A stretch of DNA of 64,000 nucleotides, taken from positions 1 to 64,000 of the forward strand of contig NZ_JALJXV010000012.1 in the NCBI RefSeq assembly GCF_024170285.1. Direction: 5' to 3'. This document shows positions 44,434 through 51,824 of the stretch, in pieces. Source of the DNA: Natronocella acetinitrilica (lineage in GTDB: Bacteria; Pseudomonadota; Gammaproteobacteria; Nitrococcales; Aquisalimonadaceae). Each line of letters begins with the position of its first letter. The first letter of the stretch is position 1. The notes beneath the pieces were generated by a model, which was not told where the DNA came from, made no database searches, and saw only the letters and a program-made list of their open reading frames with translations. The translations under genes were made by a program, and so were the position numbers.

Positions 44434-45435
44434 TCAGAGGTCGTTGAACTTCTCGATGAGGTCTTCGTAGTGGGTCAGTCCCATGGAGTGACGCTCCATC
44501 TGAGAGCGCATCCGCGCCCAGCTCGCCTCACGGGCACCTTCCAGGTAGCGTTCGGCAGCCTCGCCTTCCAGCTCGACGACCGTCATGCCGTCTTCCTCCA
44601 GCTCGGCCATCTGCTCCCGGGCTACATCGCGGAAACGCTCGGCGCTGCTGCGCTCGTGCTCGATCGCCACCTCCTGGAGGATCTGCTGGGCTTCTTCGCT
44701 CAGCGCGTTCCAGCTGTCCAGGTTGATGATGGCGCCCATGTCGGTGGAGTAGAAGCTGGGCTCGATGCGGTAGTTGAGAAACTCGTCCCAGCCCAGGTTC
44801 TTGAGGCCGATCTGGGTCCAGCCGGTGGCATCCACCACGCCGCGCTCCAGCGCGGAGTAAACCTCGGTGGTGTCGATGCTGGTGATGCGTGCCCCCAGGA
44901 AGTCGGTAAAGAAGGCGTCGTAGACGGGGTTGCTGCGCAGGCGCAGGCCGGAGACATCCAGGTTGCCGTCGCTATCCAGGCTGGGCTCGTTGCGGGTGTA
45001 AAGGTTGTAGCTGACACCGCTGTCGAACCAGCCCAGGTAGTAGACGCCCATCTTCTCCTGATGAATCTCGTTCATCAGGTCGAGGCCACCGGTTTCCCGG
45101 GCATGGATGGCGTTGGCGTTGGAAGAGATCATGGCATCCCGCTCCGGCAGGGAGCCGGCGTAGAAGCTTGCCGCGGTGTAGGCCATGTCCACCACTCCGT
45201 CGCGCACCGCATCGGGCTGCTCCGAAAGGCCGATGGCTTCCGGGCCGCCACGGACATCGATCTGGATTACACCCTCGCCGCGTTCGTTGAGCTTGTCCAC
45301 GAACTCGAGGAAGCTCTGGGTGTAGATCAGGCTGGTGGGAAAGGCATGGACTGCGGTGATGCGTTGTTCCGCCAGGGCGGTGCCGGAAGCCACCAGGATG
45401 GCGAGGCCGAAGGCGCATAGCTGGGTCTTTTTCAT
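44434..45435 (-). CDS. dctP: TRAP transporter periplasmic solute-binding protein (DctP family)
   Basis: A 333-residue binding protein: signal peptide MKKTQLCAFGLAILVASGTALA, then RITAVHAFPTSLIYTQSFLEFVDKLNERGEGVIQIDVRGGPEAIG. The conserved Arg of the carboxylate site is likely in SGLRLRSNPVYDAFFTDFLGA, followed by STDMGAIINLDSWNALSEEAQQ. Ligand is probably an organic acid. Start has GAGGAGGG upstream, inside the end of leuD-like (10-nt gap), so it belongs to the hydro-lyase-transporter operon. Confidence 0.94.
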   Translation of the reverse strand: MKKTQLCAFGLAILVASGTALAEQRITAVHAFPTSLIYTQSFLEFVDKLNERGEGVIQIDVRGGPEAIGLSEQPDAVRDGVVDMAYTAASFYAGSLPERDAMISSNANAIHARETGGLDLMNEIHQEKMGVYYLGWFDSGVSYNLYTRNEPSLDSDGNLDVSGLRLRSNPVYDAFFTDFLGARITSIDTTEVYSALERGVVDATGWTQIGLKNLGWDEFLNYRIEPSFYSTDMGAIINLDSWNALSEEAQQILQEVAIEHERSSAERFRDVAREQMAELEEDGMTVVELEGEAAERYLEGAREASWARMRSQMERHSMGLTHYEDLIEKFNDL

Positions 45436-45445
45436 TGTTCCCTCC

Positions 45446-46099
45446 TCAGGAATCTGCTGGTTTCTGCGTAACGGGGTCGGGACTGGTGCGTGCAATTGAC
45501 TGGGCCCAGGGCCGTCGGGTGGCGTCCTGCCGGACAAAGCGGTTGATCTCCGCCGCATACTGCGCGGTCAGGTCGATGTCATCCCAGCCGTTAAGGAGCT
45601 TGCGCCGTGCGGTAGGATCGATCTCGAAAGCAAAGCCGGTACCTTTTATACCGATCTCCTGCCGTTCCAGGTCAACGGAGATGGTGCCCACGGCGCCGTC
45701 GAGTTTTTTCAGTATGGCCGCGCAGTCGGATTCCGCGACCCGGGCCGGCAGCAGGCCATTGTTCACCGCGTTACCGGTGAAAATGTCACCGAAGCTGGGG
45801 GCGATGACGCAGCGGAAGCCGAAGTCCACCAGGGCGTAGACGGCAGCCTCCCGCGAAGAGCCGCCGCCGAAGTTGCGCCGCGCCACAAGAATGCGACAAC
45901 TGTCGGCCTGCGGCATGTTCAGGGGGAAGTCGGGCACGGCAGCCCCGGCCTGGTCGAAGCGCAGATCATGTAACAGGAACTGGCCATAGCCCTCACCCCG
46001 GGATCGCTTCATGAAGCGCGCCGGAATGAGCTGGTCGGTATCCACGTTCGACAGGCCCAGGGGGCAGGCCATGGCCGTCAGTTGGTTGAGGGGCGTCAT
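45446..46099 (-). CDS. LeuD-type hydro-lyase small subunit (catabolic paralogue)
   Basis: A 217-residue swivel-domain subunit: NVDTDQLIPARFMKRSRGEGYGQFLLHDLRF and LVARRNFGGGSSREAAVYALVDFGFRCVIAPSFGDIFTGN carry the substrate-determining loop and the serine of the active site. Such subunits complete the aconitase-like active site of isopropylmalate, citraconate/methylmalate and dimethylmaleate hydratases. No leucine-pathway gene (leuA, leuB) is near; the operon partners are a LeuC-like subunit (4-nt overlap) and a TRAP transporter. Confidence 0.88.
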   Translation of the reverse strand: MTPLNQLTAMACPLGLSNVDTDQLIPARFMKRSRGEGYGQFLLHDLRFDQAGAAVPDFPLNMPQADSCRILVARRNFGGGSSREAAVYALVDFGFRCVIAPSFGDIFTGNAVNNGLLPARVAESDCAAILKKLDGAVGTISVDLERQEIGIKGTGFAFEIDPTARRKLLNGWDDIDLTAQYAAEINRFVRQDATRRPWAQSIARTSPDPVTQKPADS

Positions 46100-47526
46100 G
46101 CCGGCTCCCTCCCTGCCATCAATTCTCGGACGTCGGTGACGTATCCGGTGACGGCTGCGGCGGCCGCCATGGCCGGGGACATGAGGTGGGTGCGCCCACC
46201 TGGCCCCTGTCGGCCCTTGAAATTGCGGTTGGTGGTAGAGGCACAGCGCTCACCTGCCGGCAGAATGTCGCCGTTCATCGCGACACACATGGAACAGCCA
46301 GAGCCCACCCAGTCCAGGCCAGCGGCGGTGAAAATCCGATCCAGCCCCCGGGCCTCTGCCTGCTGCTTGACCAGGCTGGATCCCGGTGACACCAGTCCGG
46401 GCACGCGGGCGTGGCGACCACGCAAGACTGCCGCGGCCGCCTCCAGATCCTCCAGCCGTGCATTGGTGCAGGAGCCGATGAAAACGCGATCGATGGCGAT
46501 GTCGGTGATCCGCTGTGCGGGGCGAAGACCCATGTAGGCCAGGGCGTCCCGCATATGATCTGCGTGGGCGGTGTCGCCTGCGTCGTCCGGATCTGGCACG
46601 GATTGATCCACCGGCAGGGCGTCTTCCGGCGAGGTGCCCCAACTGACAGTCGGGGCGATCTCCGCTGCGTCCAGTATCACTTCCCTGTCGAAGGTGGCAT
46701 CGGCGTCCGAGCGCAGGGCGAGCCATGCATCACAGGCTGCATCGAAGACCTTGCCGCGCGGTGCATGGGGTTTGTCCCGCAGATAGTCGATGGTGACGGC
46801 ATCGGGGCCGACCATGCCACAGCGGGCACCACCCTCGATGGACAGGTTACACAGCGTCAATCGGCCTTCCATGGAGAGCCCCCGAACCGCCTCGCCGGCG
46901 TATTCGATGGCGTAGCCCCGGGCGCCGTCGGCGCCCAGCCGGGCGATCCAGTTGAGAGCGATATCCTTCGCGCCCACGCCTGGTGAGGGACGACCATTGA
47001 TGGTCATGCGCATGACTTTGGGCTTGCGCTGCCAGATCGTCTGCGTTGCCAGTACGTGGGCCACCTCGGATGCGCCGATGCCGAAGGCGATGCTGCCGAA
47101 GGCGCCGTGGGTGGATGTGTGGCTGTCGCCGCAGACGATAAGTAGCCCGGGAAGGGTGAAGCCCTGCTCGGGGCCCAGGACGTGAACGATGCCCTGCCGG
47201 GGATCTTCCAGCCCGAAAAGGCGGATATCGTGATTGGCTGTGTTGGCGTAGAGCCTGTCTACCACGCCCCTGATGTCGGCGTTGGCGATGGGAAGGTTGC
47301 GACCGCGGGTGGGGACGTAATGGTCGGCAACGCCGATGGTCAGATCGGGTCGGGCAACCGCTTGCTGCCGGGCTGCCAGCTTGGCGAAGGCATGGAAAGA
47401 GCCTTCATGCACGAAATGGCGGTCCACCCACAGCAGGCTTTGCCCGTCCTCGTCGCGCACGATTTCATGGCTGTGCCAGACTTTGTCGAATAGCGTGCGC
47501 CCCGTCACCGTCTCCACCGCCACCAT
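46096..47526 (-). CDS. LeuC-type [4Fe-4S] hydro-lyase large subunit (catabolic paralogue)
   Basis: A 476-residue aconitase-superfamily subunit. GRTLFDKVWHSHEIV, VCGDSHTSTHGAFGSIAFGIG and SMEGRLTLCNLSIEGGARCGMVGPD are family blocks; the iron-sulphur ligands are Cys353 (GSCTN), Cys411 and Cys414 (GCSMC). The N-terminal region (RHFVHEGSFHAFAKLAARQQ, NADIRGVVDRLYANTANHDIRLFGLED) departs clearly from biosynthetic LeuC. With the context, a catabolic alkylmaleate or similar hydratase is likelier than isopropylmalate isomerase, though the latter cannot be excluded. The promoter and operator at 47545-47573 lie right upstream. Confidence 0.88.
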   Translation of the reverse strand: MVAVETVTGRTLFDKVWHSHEIVRDEDGQSLLWVDRHFVHEGSFHAFAKLAARQQAVARPDLTIGVADHYVPTRGRNLPIANADIRGVVDRLYANTANHDIRLFGLEDPRQGIVHVLGPEQGFTLPGLLIVCGDSHTSTHGAFGSIAFGIGASEVAHVLATQTIWQRKPKVMRMTINGRPSPGVGAKDIALNWIARLGADGARGYAIEYAGEAVRGLSMEGRLTLCNLSIEGGARCGMVGPDAVTIDYLRDKPHAPRGKVFDAACDAWLALRSDADATFDREVILDAAEIAPTVSWGTSPEDALPVDQSVPDPDDAGDTAHADHMRDALAYMGLRPAQRITDIAIDRVFIGSCTNARLEDLEAAAAVLRGRHARVPGLVSPGSSLVKQQAEARGLDRIFTAAGLDWVGSGCSMCVAMNGDILPAGERCASTTNRNFKGRQGPGGRTHLMSPAMAAAAAVTGYVTDVRELMAGREPA

Positions 47527-47554
47527 TTGACTGACAGACAGGAATTTGTATTAC
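47527..47554 (+). promoter_or_regulatory. Candidate promoter of the glutaryl-CoA dehydrogenase gene
   Basis: TTGACT (47527-47532) and TATTAC (47549-47554) with a 16-nt spacer. The -10 lies in the left half of the operator 47546-47565. Confidence 0.5.
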
Positions 47555-47573
47555 TGGTAATACAACCTATCAA
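47545..47573 (-). promoter_or_regulatory. Candidate promoter of the hydro-lyase/TRAP operon
   Basis: On the minus strand TTGATA (47573-47568) and TACAAA (47550-47545) are 17 nt apart. The operator fills the spacer and runs into the -10 box, an arrangement expected to repress strongly when occupied. Confidence 0.55.
47546..47565. promoter_or_regulatory. GntR-type operator, site 2 (leuC-like / gcdH divergent promoter)
   Basis: TTGTATTACTGGTAATACAA, a perfect 9+2+9 palindrome. It shares its TTGTATTA start and ATACAA end with site 1 at 41668-41687. It lies between the divergent hydro-lyase operon and gcdH and overlaps candidate -10 boxes on both strands, so one bound dimer could silence both. 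Confidence 0.88.
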
Positions 47574-47618
47574 GGGTGTCAAGGGACGCCCGCCCGCCCA
47601 GGCTTGAGGTTAGCAGCC

Positions 47619-48794
47619 ATGACGCGATTCCAATGGGATGATCCCCTCCTGCTCGAAACGGCCCTGAACGACGACGAGCGCATGGTGCGTGATACGGCCC
47701 GCAGCTATTGCCAGGACCAGCTCATGCCCCGTGTGCTTGAGGCCAATCGCCACGAGCACTTCCACCGGGAAATCATGAACGAACTCGGTGAGCTAGGCCT
47801 GCTGGGCGCAACCCTGCCCGAGGAATACGGCTGCGCCGGGGTGAACCACGTCTGCTATGGGCTGGTGGCCCGGGAAGTCGAACGGGTCGACTCCGGGTAT
47901 CGCTCGGCCATGAGTGTGCAGAGCTCGTTGGTCATGCATCCGATCCATGCCTATGGCAGCGAGGAACAGCGCAAGCGTTTCCTGCCGCGGCTGGCCACGG
48001 GCGAACTGGTGGGCTGCTTTGGTCTGACCGAACCTGATCACGGCTCGGATCCGGCGGGCATGAAGTCCCGGGCGCGCAAGGTGGACGGCGGCTACCGGCT
48101 GTCCGGCTCCAAGATCTGGATCACCAATTCGCCAATCGCCGATGTGTTCATCGTCTGGGCGAAGCTCGACAATGTCATTCGCGGTTTCATTCTCGAGAAG
48201 GGCATGGAGGGGCTCTCCGCCCCCAAGATCGAGGGCAAGTTCTCCCTGCGGGCGTCCATCACCGGTGAGATCGTGATGGACGACGTCTTCGTGCCGGAAG
48301 ATAACCTGCTGCCCAACGTGGAAGGCCTCAAGGGCCCGTTTGGTTGCCTCAACAAGGCGCGCTACGGCATCGCCTGGGGTGTGCTCGGTGCCGCCGAGTT
48401 CTGCTGGCATGCGGCCCGGGGCTATACCCTGGAGCGCAAGCAGTTCGGCAGGCCCCTGGCTGCAACCCAGCTCGTCCAGAAGAAGCTGGCAGACATGCAG
48501 ACGGAGATCACCATCGGCCTGCATGCCGTGCTGCGCCTTGGTCGGTTGATCGACGACGGTGTCTGGTCGCCGGAGATGATCTCGCTACTCAAGCGCAACA
48601 ACTGCGGCAAGGCGCTGGATATCGCCCGCGTGGCCCGGGACATGCACGGCGGCAACGGGATCGCCGACGAGTATCACGTGATCCGCCATGTGATGAACCT
48701 GGAAAGCGTGAATACCTACGAGGGCACCCACGACATCCACGCCCTGATCCTGGGCCGGGCGCAGACAGGTATTCAGGCGTTCATGGCAGAGTAG
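47619..48794 (+). CDS. gcdH: Glutaryl-CoA dehydrogenase-type acyl-CoA dehydrogenase
   Basis: A 391-residue FAD enzyme oxidising and decarboxylating glutaryl-CoA to crotonyl-CoA. [54 protein letters not shown] and the catalytic base Glu368 in [24 protein letters not shown] match mitochondrial and bacterial GCDH closely, far better than short-chain acyl-CoA dehydrogenases. ATG 47619 has GAGG 9 nt upstream; a TTG at 47604 is less likely. Divergent from the LeuC-like gene over a shared operator. With the CoA-transferase at the other end of the regulon it would channel glutarate or a related dicarboxylate into beta-oxidation. Confidence 0.93.
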   Translation: MTRFQWDDPLLLETALNDDERMVRDTARSYCQDQLMPRVLEANRHEHFHREIMNELGELGLLGATLPEEYGCAGVNHVCYGLVAREVERVDSGYRSAMSVQSSLVMHPIHAYGSEEQRKRFLPRLATGELVGCFGLTEPDHGSDPAGMKSRARKVDGGYRLSGSKIWITNSPIADVFIVWAKLDNVIRGFILEKGMEGLSAPKIEGKFSLRASITGEIVMDDVFVPEDNLLPNVEGLKGPFGCLNKARYGIAWGVLGAAEFCWHAARGYTLERKQFGRPLAATQLVQKKLADMQTEITIGLHAVLRLGRLIDDGVWSPEMISLLKRNNCGKALDIARVARDMHGGNGIADEYHVIRHVMNLESVNTYEGTHDIHALILGRAQTGIQAFMAE

Positions 48795-48871
48795 GGCGCC
48801 AGCGCGCCAGACTGGTGGCCTGACTACTATACTGGTGACAGCTTGGTGGACTGGTCTGGCTGGAGGTGTGT

Positions 48872-49138
48872 ATGGCCGGTGGTTGGTCCAGAGATGGCGC
48901 CGTGCAGGATCAGATCGACAGCACTGTTGATGACGCCGTGCGGCGCGCCCGCAGTCAGTTGCCGGTGGGCGAGAGTCTCCACCACTGCGAGGAATGCGAC
49001 GCCGAGATACCCGAGGGGCGACGCCAGGCAGTGAAGGGCGTACGTCTTTGTGTGGTCTGCCAGGGAAAGCGGGACGCCGAGCAGGGCGGGCACGCCGGCT
49101 ATAATCGTCGTGGTAGCAAGGACAGTCAGTTGCGTTAG
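48872..49138 (+). CDS. DksA/TraR-family zinc-finger protein
   Basis: An 88-residue protein with a C4 zinc finger, Cys-Glu-Glu-Cys in HHCEECDAEIPEGRRQAVKGVRLCVVCQ, like YbiI/TraR-type short DksA relatives. The long coiled coil of DksA is missing, so it is a short form whose RNA-polymerase effect is uncertain. ATG 48872 has GGAGG 5 nt upstream. Its stop lies right at the 48-bp palindrome. Confidence 0.88.
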   Translation: MAGGWSRDGAVQDQIDSTVDDAVRRARSQLPVGESLHHCEECDAEIPEGRRQAVKGVRLCVVCQGKRDAEQGGHAGYNRRGSKDSQLR

Positions 49139-49186
49139 GGAGACACTGATTCATTCGCGCGTTCGCGCGAATGAATCAGTGTCTCC
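49139..49186. terminator. 48-bp perfect palindrome between convergent genes
   Basis: Two 23-nt arms (49139-49161 and 49164-49186) are exact inverted complements around TT; the arm begins GGAGACACTGATTCATTCGC. It starts right after one stop codon and ends directly before the other gene's stop, so it is well placed as a bidirectional terminator. It has no T-run and is longer than usual, so it may also be a dispersed repeat used as terminator. Confidence 0.85.
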
Positions 49187-49834
49187 TTAGCTTTTCGGCG
49201 CTTCCTGGTCGGCGCTTTGCGACCGCAGATCGCAGTCATCACGGGTAAACCGCACCGCCTGGGTCGGCGACCCCAGTGCCGGATGCGCCTCGCCGATATT
49301 GCCGAATATCGTTCGATAGCCATAGCTGCGGGCGATACGCTGCGCCCAGGACCGGAACTTCAACCGCGTCCACTCAAAGCGATGATCCGGATCCCGGAAT
49401 TCATGATCGGCCAGCCCGTAGAGTTTGTTGTACTCCTTGTTGGGCGTGGTGACGATGACCGTCTGTGGGCGATAGGCGACGAACAGCGTTCTTTCCAGGG
49501 TGGAGAGCTTTCGCGGGTCCAGATGCTCGATGGTTTCCACCAGCACCGCGGCATCGAATCCGGCAAGCTCCTGCTTTTCTTCCAGGTAGGATCCGTGGAT
49601 CAGCGTTAGCTTACCGTCCGCCATCCCGGTGTGGCCTGCGAGTTCCCGCCTGGCAACAGCAAGCGCCTCGTCGGACGCTTCCACGCCGACAATGCGGGCG
49701 AATTCTCCGCGACCGATGGCACGCTTCAGCAGCGCTCCGGAGCCACAGCCCAGATCGAGCACCGTCTCGGCCCCGCTATCCAGCAAGCCACCGATCACGA
49801 AGCTCAGGCGGGCATCATGCAAACAATCGTCCAT
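49187..49834 (-). CDS. Hen1-like RNA 3'-terminal ribose 2'-O-methyltransferase
   Basis: A 215-residue SAM-dependent methyltransferase from the proposed ATG at 49834. The SAM loop is VLDLGCGSG (residues 25-33). The Hen1 metal quartet fits Glu100, Glu103, His104 (VETIEHLDP) and His151 (PDHRFEWTR), and TTPNKEYNKLYG is a Hen1 hallmark. Bacterial Hen1 methylates the 3' end of cut RNA, usually with the repair enzyme Pnkp. No pnkp is seen here, and the protein lacks the N-terminal extension of that class. The frame is open further upstream, so the start is uncertain. Convergent with the DksA-like gene across the palindrome. Confidence 0.82.
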   Translation of the reverse strand: MDDCLHDARLSFVIGGLLDSGAETVLDLGCGSGALLKRAIGRGEFARIVGVEASDEALAVARRELAGHTGMADGKLTLIHGSYLEEKQELAGFDAAVLVETIEHLDPRKLSTLERTLFVAYRPQTVIVTTPNKEYNKLYGLADHEFRDPDHRFEWTRLKFRSWAQRIARSYGYRTIFGNIGEAHPALGSPTQAVRFTRDDCDLRSQSADQEAPKS

Positions 49835-49984
49835 TCGTAAACTGTGATACTGCGATAGTGGAGCCTGCCGCCCCGGCGACGGGCGACTGAATGCTCTGAG
49901 AGATGTTGCAGAAACTACACGATCGGGTGCTGGTTTTGTAGTTGCTCTGTTGATGCAATGGCCGCAAGGCAGCGGGGTGTAGTG

Positions 49985-50476
49985 ATGGCAAAAGATCACA
50001 AGTACGCAGTGACGGTGGAGTGGACAGGCAACACGGGTGAGGGAACGCGGGATTACTCCGGCTATGGGCGCCAGCATGTGATCCGGGCTGGTGGAAAGCC
50101 CGATGTGCCGGGTTCGGCAGACCCACAGTTCCGCGGCGACCCCGAGCGATGGAATCCGGAGGATCTACTCGTGGCGTCTTTGTCCGCCTGCCATCAGCTC
50201 TGGTATCTGCACTTGTGTGCGGATGCGGACATTACGGTGGAATCCTACCTGGATCGTGCCGAAGGGACCTTGCGCCTTGGAGATGAAACCAACCGATTCG
50301 TTGATGTCGTATTGCGGCCCCACGTGAGTATTCGCGAACCTCATCGTATCGATGATGCTGTGGCCCTCCACCATGAAGCCCACGCCCGTTGCTTCATTGC
50401 CCGGTCGGTGGCCTTCGAGGTTCGGTGCGAGCCGGTCATGGCCGTCGCCACCGGACAGCCGACGCGTCCGGGGTGA
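49985..50476 (+). CDS. OsmC-family peroxide-reducing protein
   Basis: A 163-residue OsmC/Ohr-like thiol peroxidase. Peroxidatic Cys is in SLSACHQLWYLHLC and the resolving Cys in HARCFIARSV, the two-cysteine pattern of the family; VEWTGNTGEGTRDYSGYGRQHVIRAGGK resembles the small OsmC-like subgroup. ATG 49985 is chosen because the family starts there; a 9-residue longer version is possible. Divergent from the Hen1-like gene. Probably detoxifies organic hydroperoxides. Confidence 0.88.
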   Translation: MAKDHKYAVTVEWTGNTGEGTRDYSGYGRQHVIRAGGKPDVPGSADPQFRGDPERWNPEDLLVASLSACHQLWYLHLCADADITVESYLDRAEGTLRLGDETNRFVDVVLRPHVSIREPHRIDDAVALHHEAHARCFIARSVAFEVRCEPVMAVATGQPTRPG

Positions 50477-50497
50477 CGGTGTCGTCGTGTCCGGGCC

Positions 50498-50572
50498 TTA
50501 TCGAAGGCCGAGAAAGCCGAGAATGACAAGGACGACAACAATAAGGCCGACGATGTAAATGATGTTGTTCAT
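50498..50572 (-). CDS. 24-residue single-helix membrane peptide
   Basis: An unlisted short gene: ATG at 50572, stop TAA at 50498-50500. The peptide starts MNNIIYIVGLIVVVL and ends ILGFLGLR: almost entirely one hydrophobic helix with a polar N-terminus and a C-terminal Arg. GAGGGAA lies 5-6 nt upstream of the ATG, an excellent ribosome-binding site. Its stop is 22 nt from the convergent OsmC gene. Similar tiny hydrophobic proteins are widespread in proteobacteria, with roles in membranes under stress proposed for some; the function here is unknown. Confidence 0.75.
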   Translation of the reverse strand: MNNIIYIVGLIVVVLVILGFLGLR

Positions 50573-50766
50573 TTGCTTCCCTCGCGTCTTCGATCACCAT
50601 GCCGCGAAGTCGCGACAAACTATCCGCGAAGGCTACGCGCATGTCGACGCATGTTCTGTGCGCCTGGGTACACGAGTGCCGTAATGCGCTCGGGGTCTCC
50701 CCGACCCACGCCTTGCCTGTGTCCGTTATCGCACTGACGTGCCGCCTCCCCTCCGGCTAGCCTGCT

Positions 50767-50790
50767 CCTCGGTGCTTGAATGCACCGAGG
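50767..50790 (+). terminator. Hairpin upstream of the universal stress gene
   Basis: CCTCGGTGC (50767-50775) pairs perfectly with GCACCGAGG (50782-50790) over a 6-nt loop. It sits 66 nt before the usp start, in an otherwise gene-free 283-nt stretch (50573-50855). No T-run; it may be a leader hairpin rather than a terminator. No other clear signal was found in the stretch. Confidence 0.45.
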
Positions 50791-50855
50791 CTGCGGATGT
50801 GCCGCAGATCTGCAGCTCTTTTCAGCGTGCTCGACGTGAATCCCGGGGGTGAGAA

Positions 50856-51821
50856 ATGTTCAGGCGTGTCGTTCTGCCACTGGATGGATCCGTCACGGCG
50901 GAACGCGCGCTACCCCATGCGGTGTCCGCTGCGCAAGCAATGGACGCCCGCCTTGTGCTGCTCCGGGTCATCGACCATCAGGCCGGGAGTGATACCAACC
51001 GTCCCGCCGACCCCCTGGAGTGGGAATTGCTGAAAGCGGAAGCCGGCGCCTATCTCAATGCGGTGGCCGCCCGTCTGGCCCAGTTGGGAGTGGAGACCGA
51101 GACGGCAACCGCCGAGGGCGATGCGGTGGAGGAAATCGTCAACTGCGCCCGCGCCGGCCCCCGGACCCTGCTGGTGATCTGCAGCCATGGCAGCAGCGGG
51201 ACAAGCGCGTGGGTGCTTGGCGGGGTGGTGCAGAAAACCGCGCTTCACGCCAACGTTTCCTTCCTGGTTGTGCGCGCCTACAGCACCGAGCAGCCGGATG
51301 CTGGCAGCCTGGTTTACCGACGAGTCCTGCTGCCGCTGGATGGCAGCCGTCGTGCCGAATGTGTTCTCCCCATGCTGGAGACCCTGACCCGTCGCCATGG
51401 CAGCGAGGTTGTACTGGTGTCCGTGGTCAACGCCCTGGCCACTTGCGCTGGATTGGCCGACGACGACAGCAGACTTGGCGTGTTGCGCGAGCTCGATGCC
51501 GAGCGGGTTGCCGGCGCCGGCCGCTATCTGCAGTCCCTTGCCCAGCGCCTGGCGGGAGAGGGAATGAGCACGCGTACGCGGGTGGAGTTGCAGGCCTCAT
51601 CCGATGTGGCGCTGCGGGAGATCGCTGCCGAAGAGCAGGTCGACCTGGTCATTCTCGCGGCCCACGGCGGTGCCTGTGGCGCGCGGCTACCATTTGGTGC
51701 CGTGCCCATGAACTTGCTGATTTACGGTGAGACACCGCTGCTGGTGATACAGGATCTGCCACCCGAGGAGATCGAGCTATCCCGAGCGGCGCGATCGGCG
51801 CGCGAAGTGTCGGGGCACTAG
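50856..51821 (+). CDS. Tandem-domain universal stress protein
   Basis: A 321-residue protein with two UspA domains: MFRRVVLPLDGSVTAERALPHAVSAAQAM and VYRRVLLPLDGSRRAECVLPMLETL. The ATP-binding G-2x-G-9x-G(S/T) pattern is roughly kept in the first domain (ICSHGSSGTSAWVLGGVVQKTALHA), while the second (LAAHGGACGARLPFGAVPMNLLIYGETPLLVIQ) is looser, so only one site may bind nucleotide. The stop is 3 nt before the glucan synthase GTG, so the two are coupled: expression of the synthase may follow the stress protein. Confidence 0.9.
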   Translation: MFRRVVLPLDGSVTAERALPHAVSAAQAMDARLVLLRVIDHQAGSDTNRPADPLEWELLKAEAGAYLNAVAARLAQLGVETETATAEGDAVEEIVNCARAGPRTLLVICSHGSSGTSAWVLGGVVQKTALHANVSFLVVRAYSTEQPDAGSLVYRRVLLPLDGSRRAECVLPMLETLTRRHGSEVVLVSVVNALATCAGLADDDSRLGVLRELDAERVAGAGRYLQSLAQRLAGEGMSTRTRVELQASSDVALREIAAEEQVDLVILAAHGGACGARLPFGAVPMNLLIYGETPLLVIQDLPPEEIELSRAARSAREVSGH

Positions 51822-51824
51822 GGC

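Noticed and set aside
45446-47526. Ordinary leucine biosynthesis leuCD
   Set aside because: No leuA or leuB nearby, a divergent N-terminal region, operon with a TRAP transporter and a shared operator with a catabolic operon make a catabolic paralogue more likely, though not proven.
35032-48794. Mobile element or genomic island with integrase
   Set aside because: No integrase, transposase, tRNA edge or flanking direct repeat was seen; later arrival is only suggested by context.
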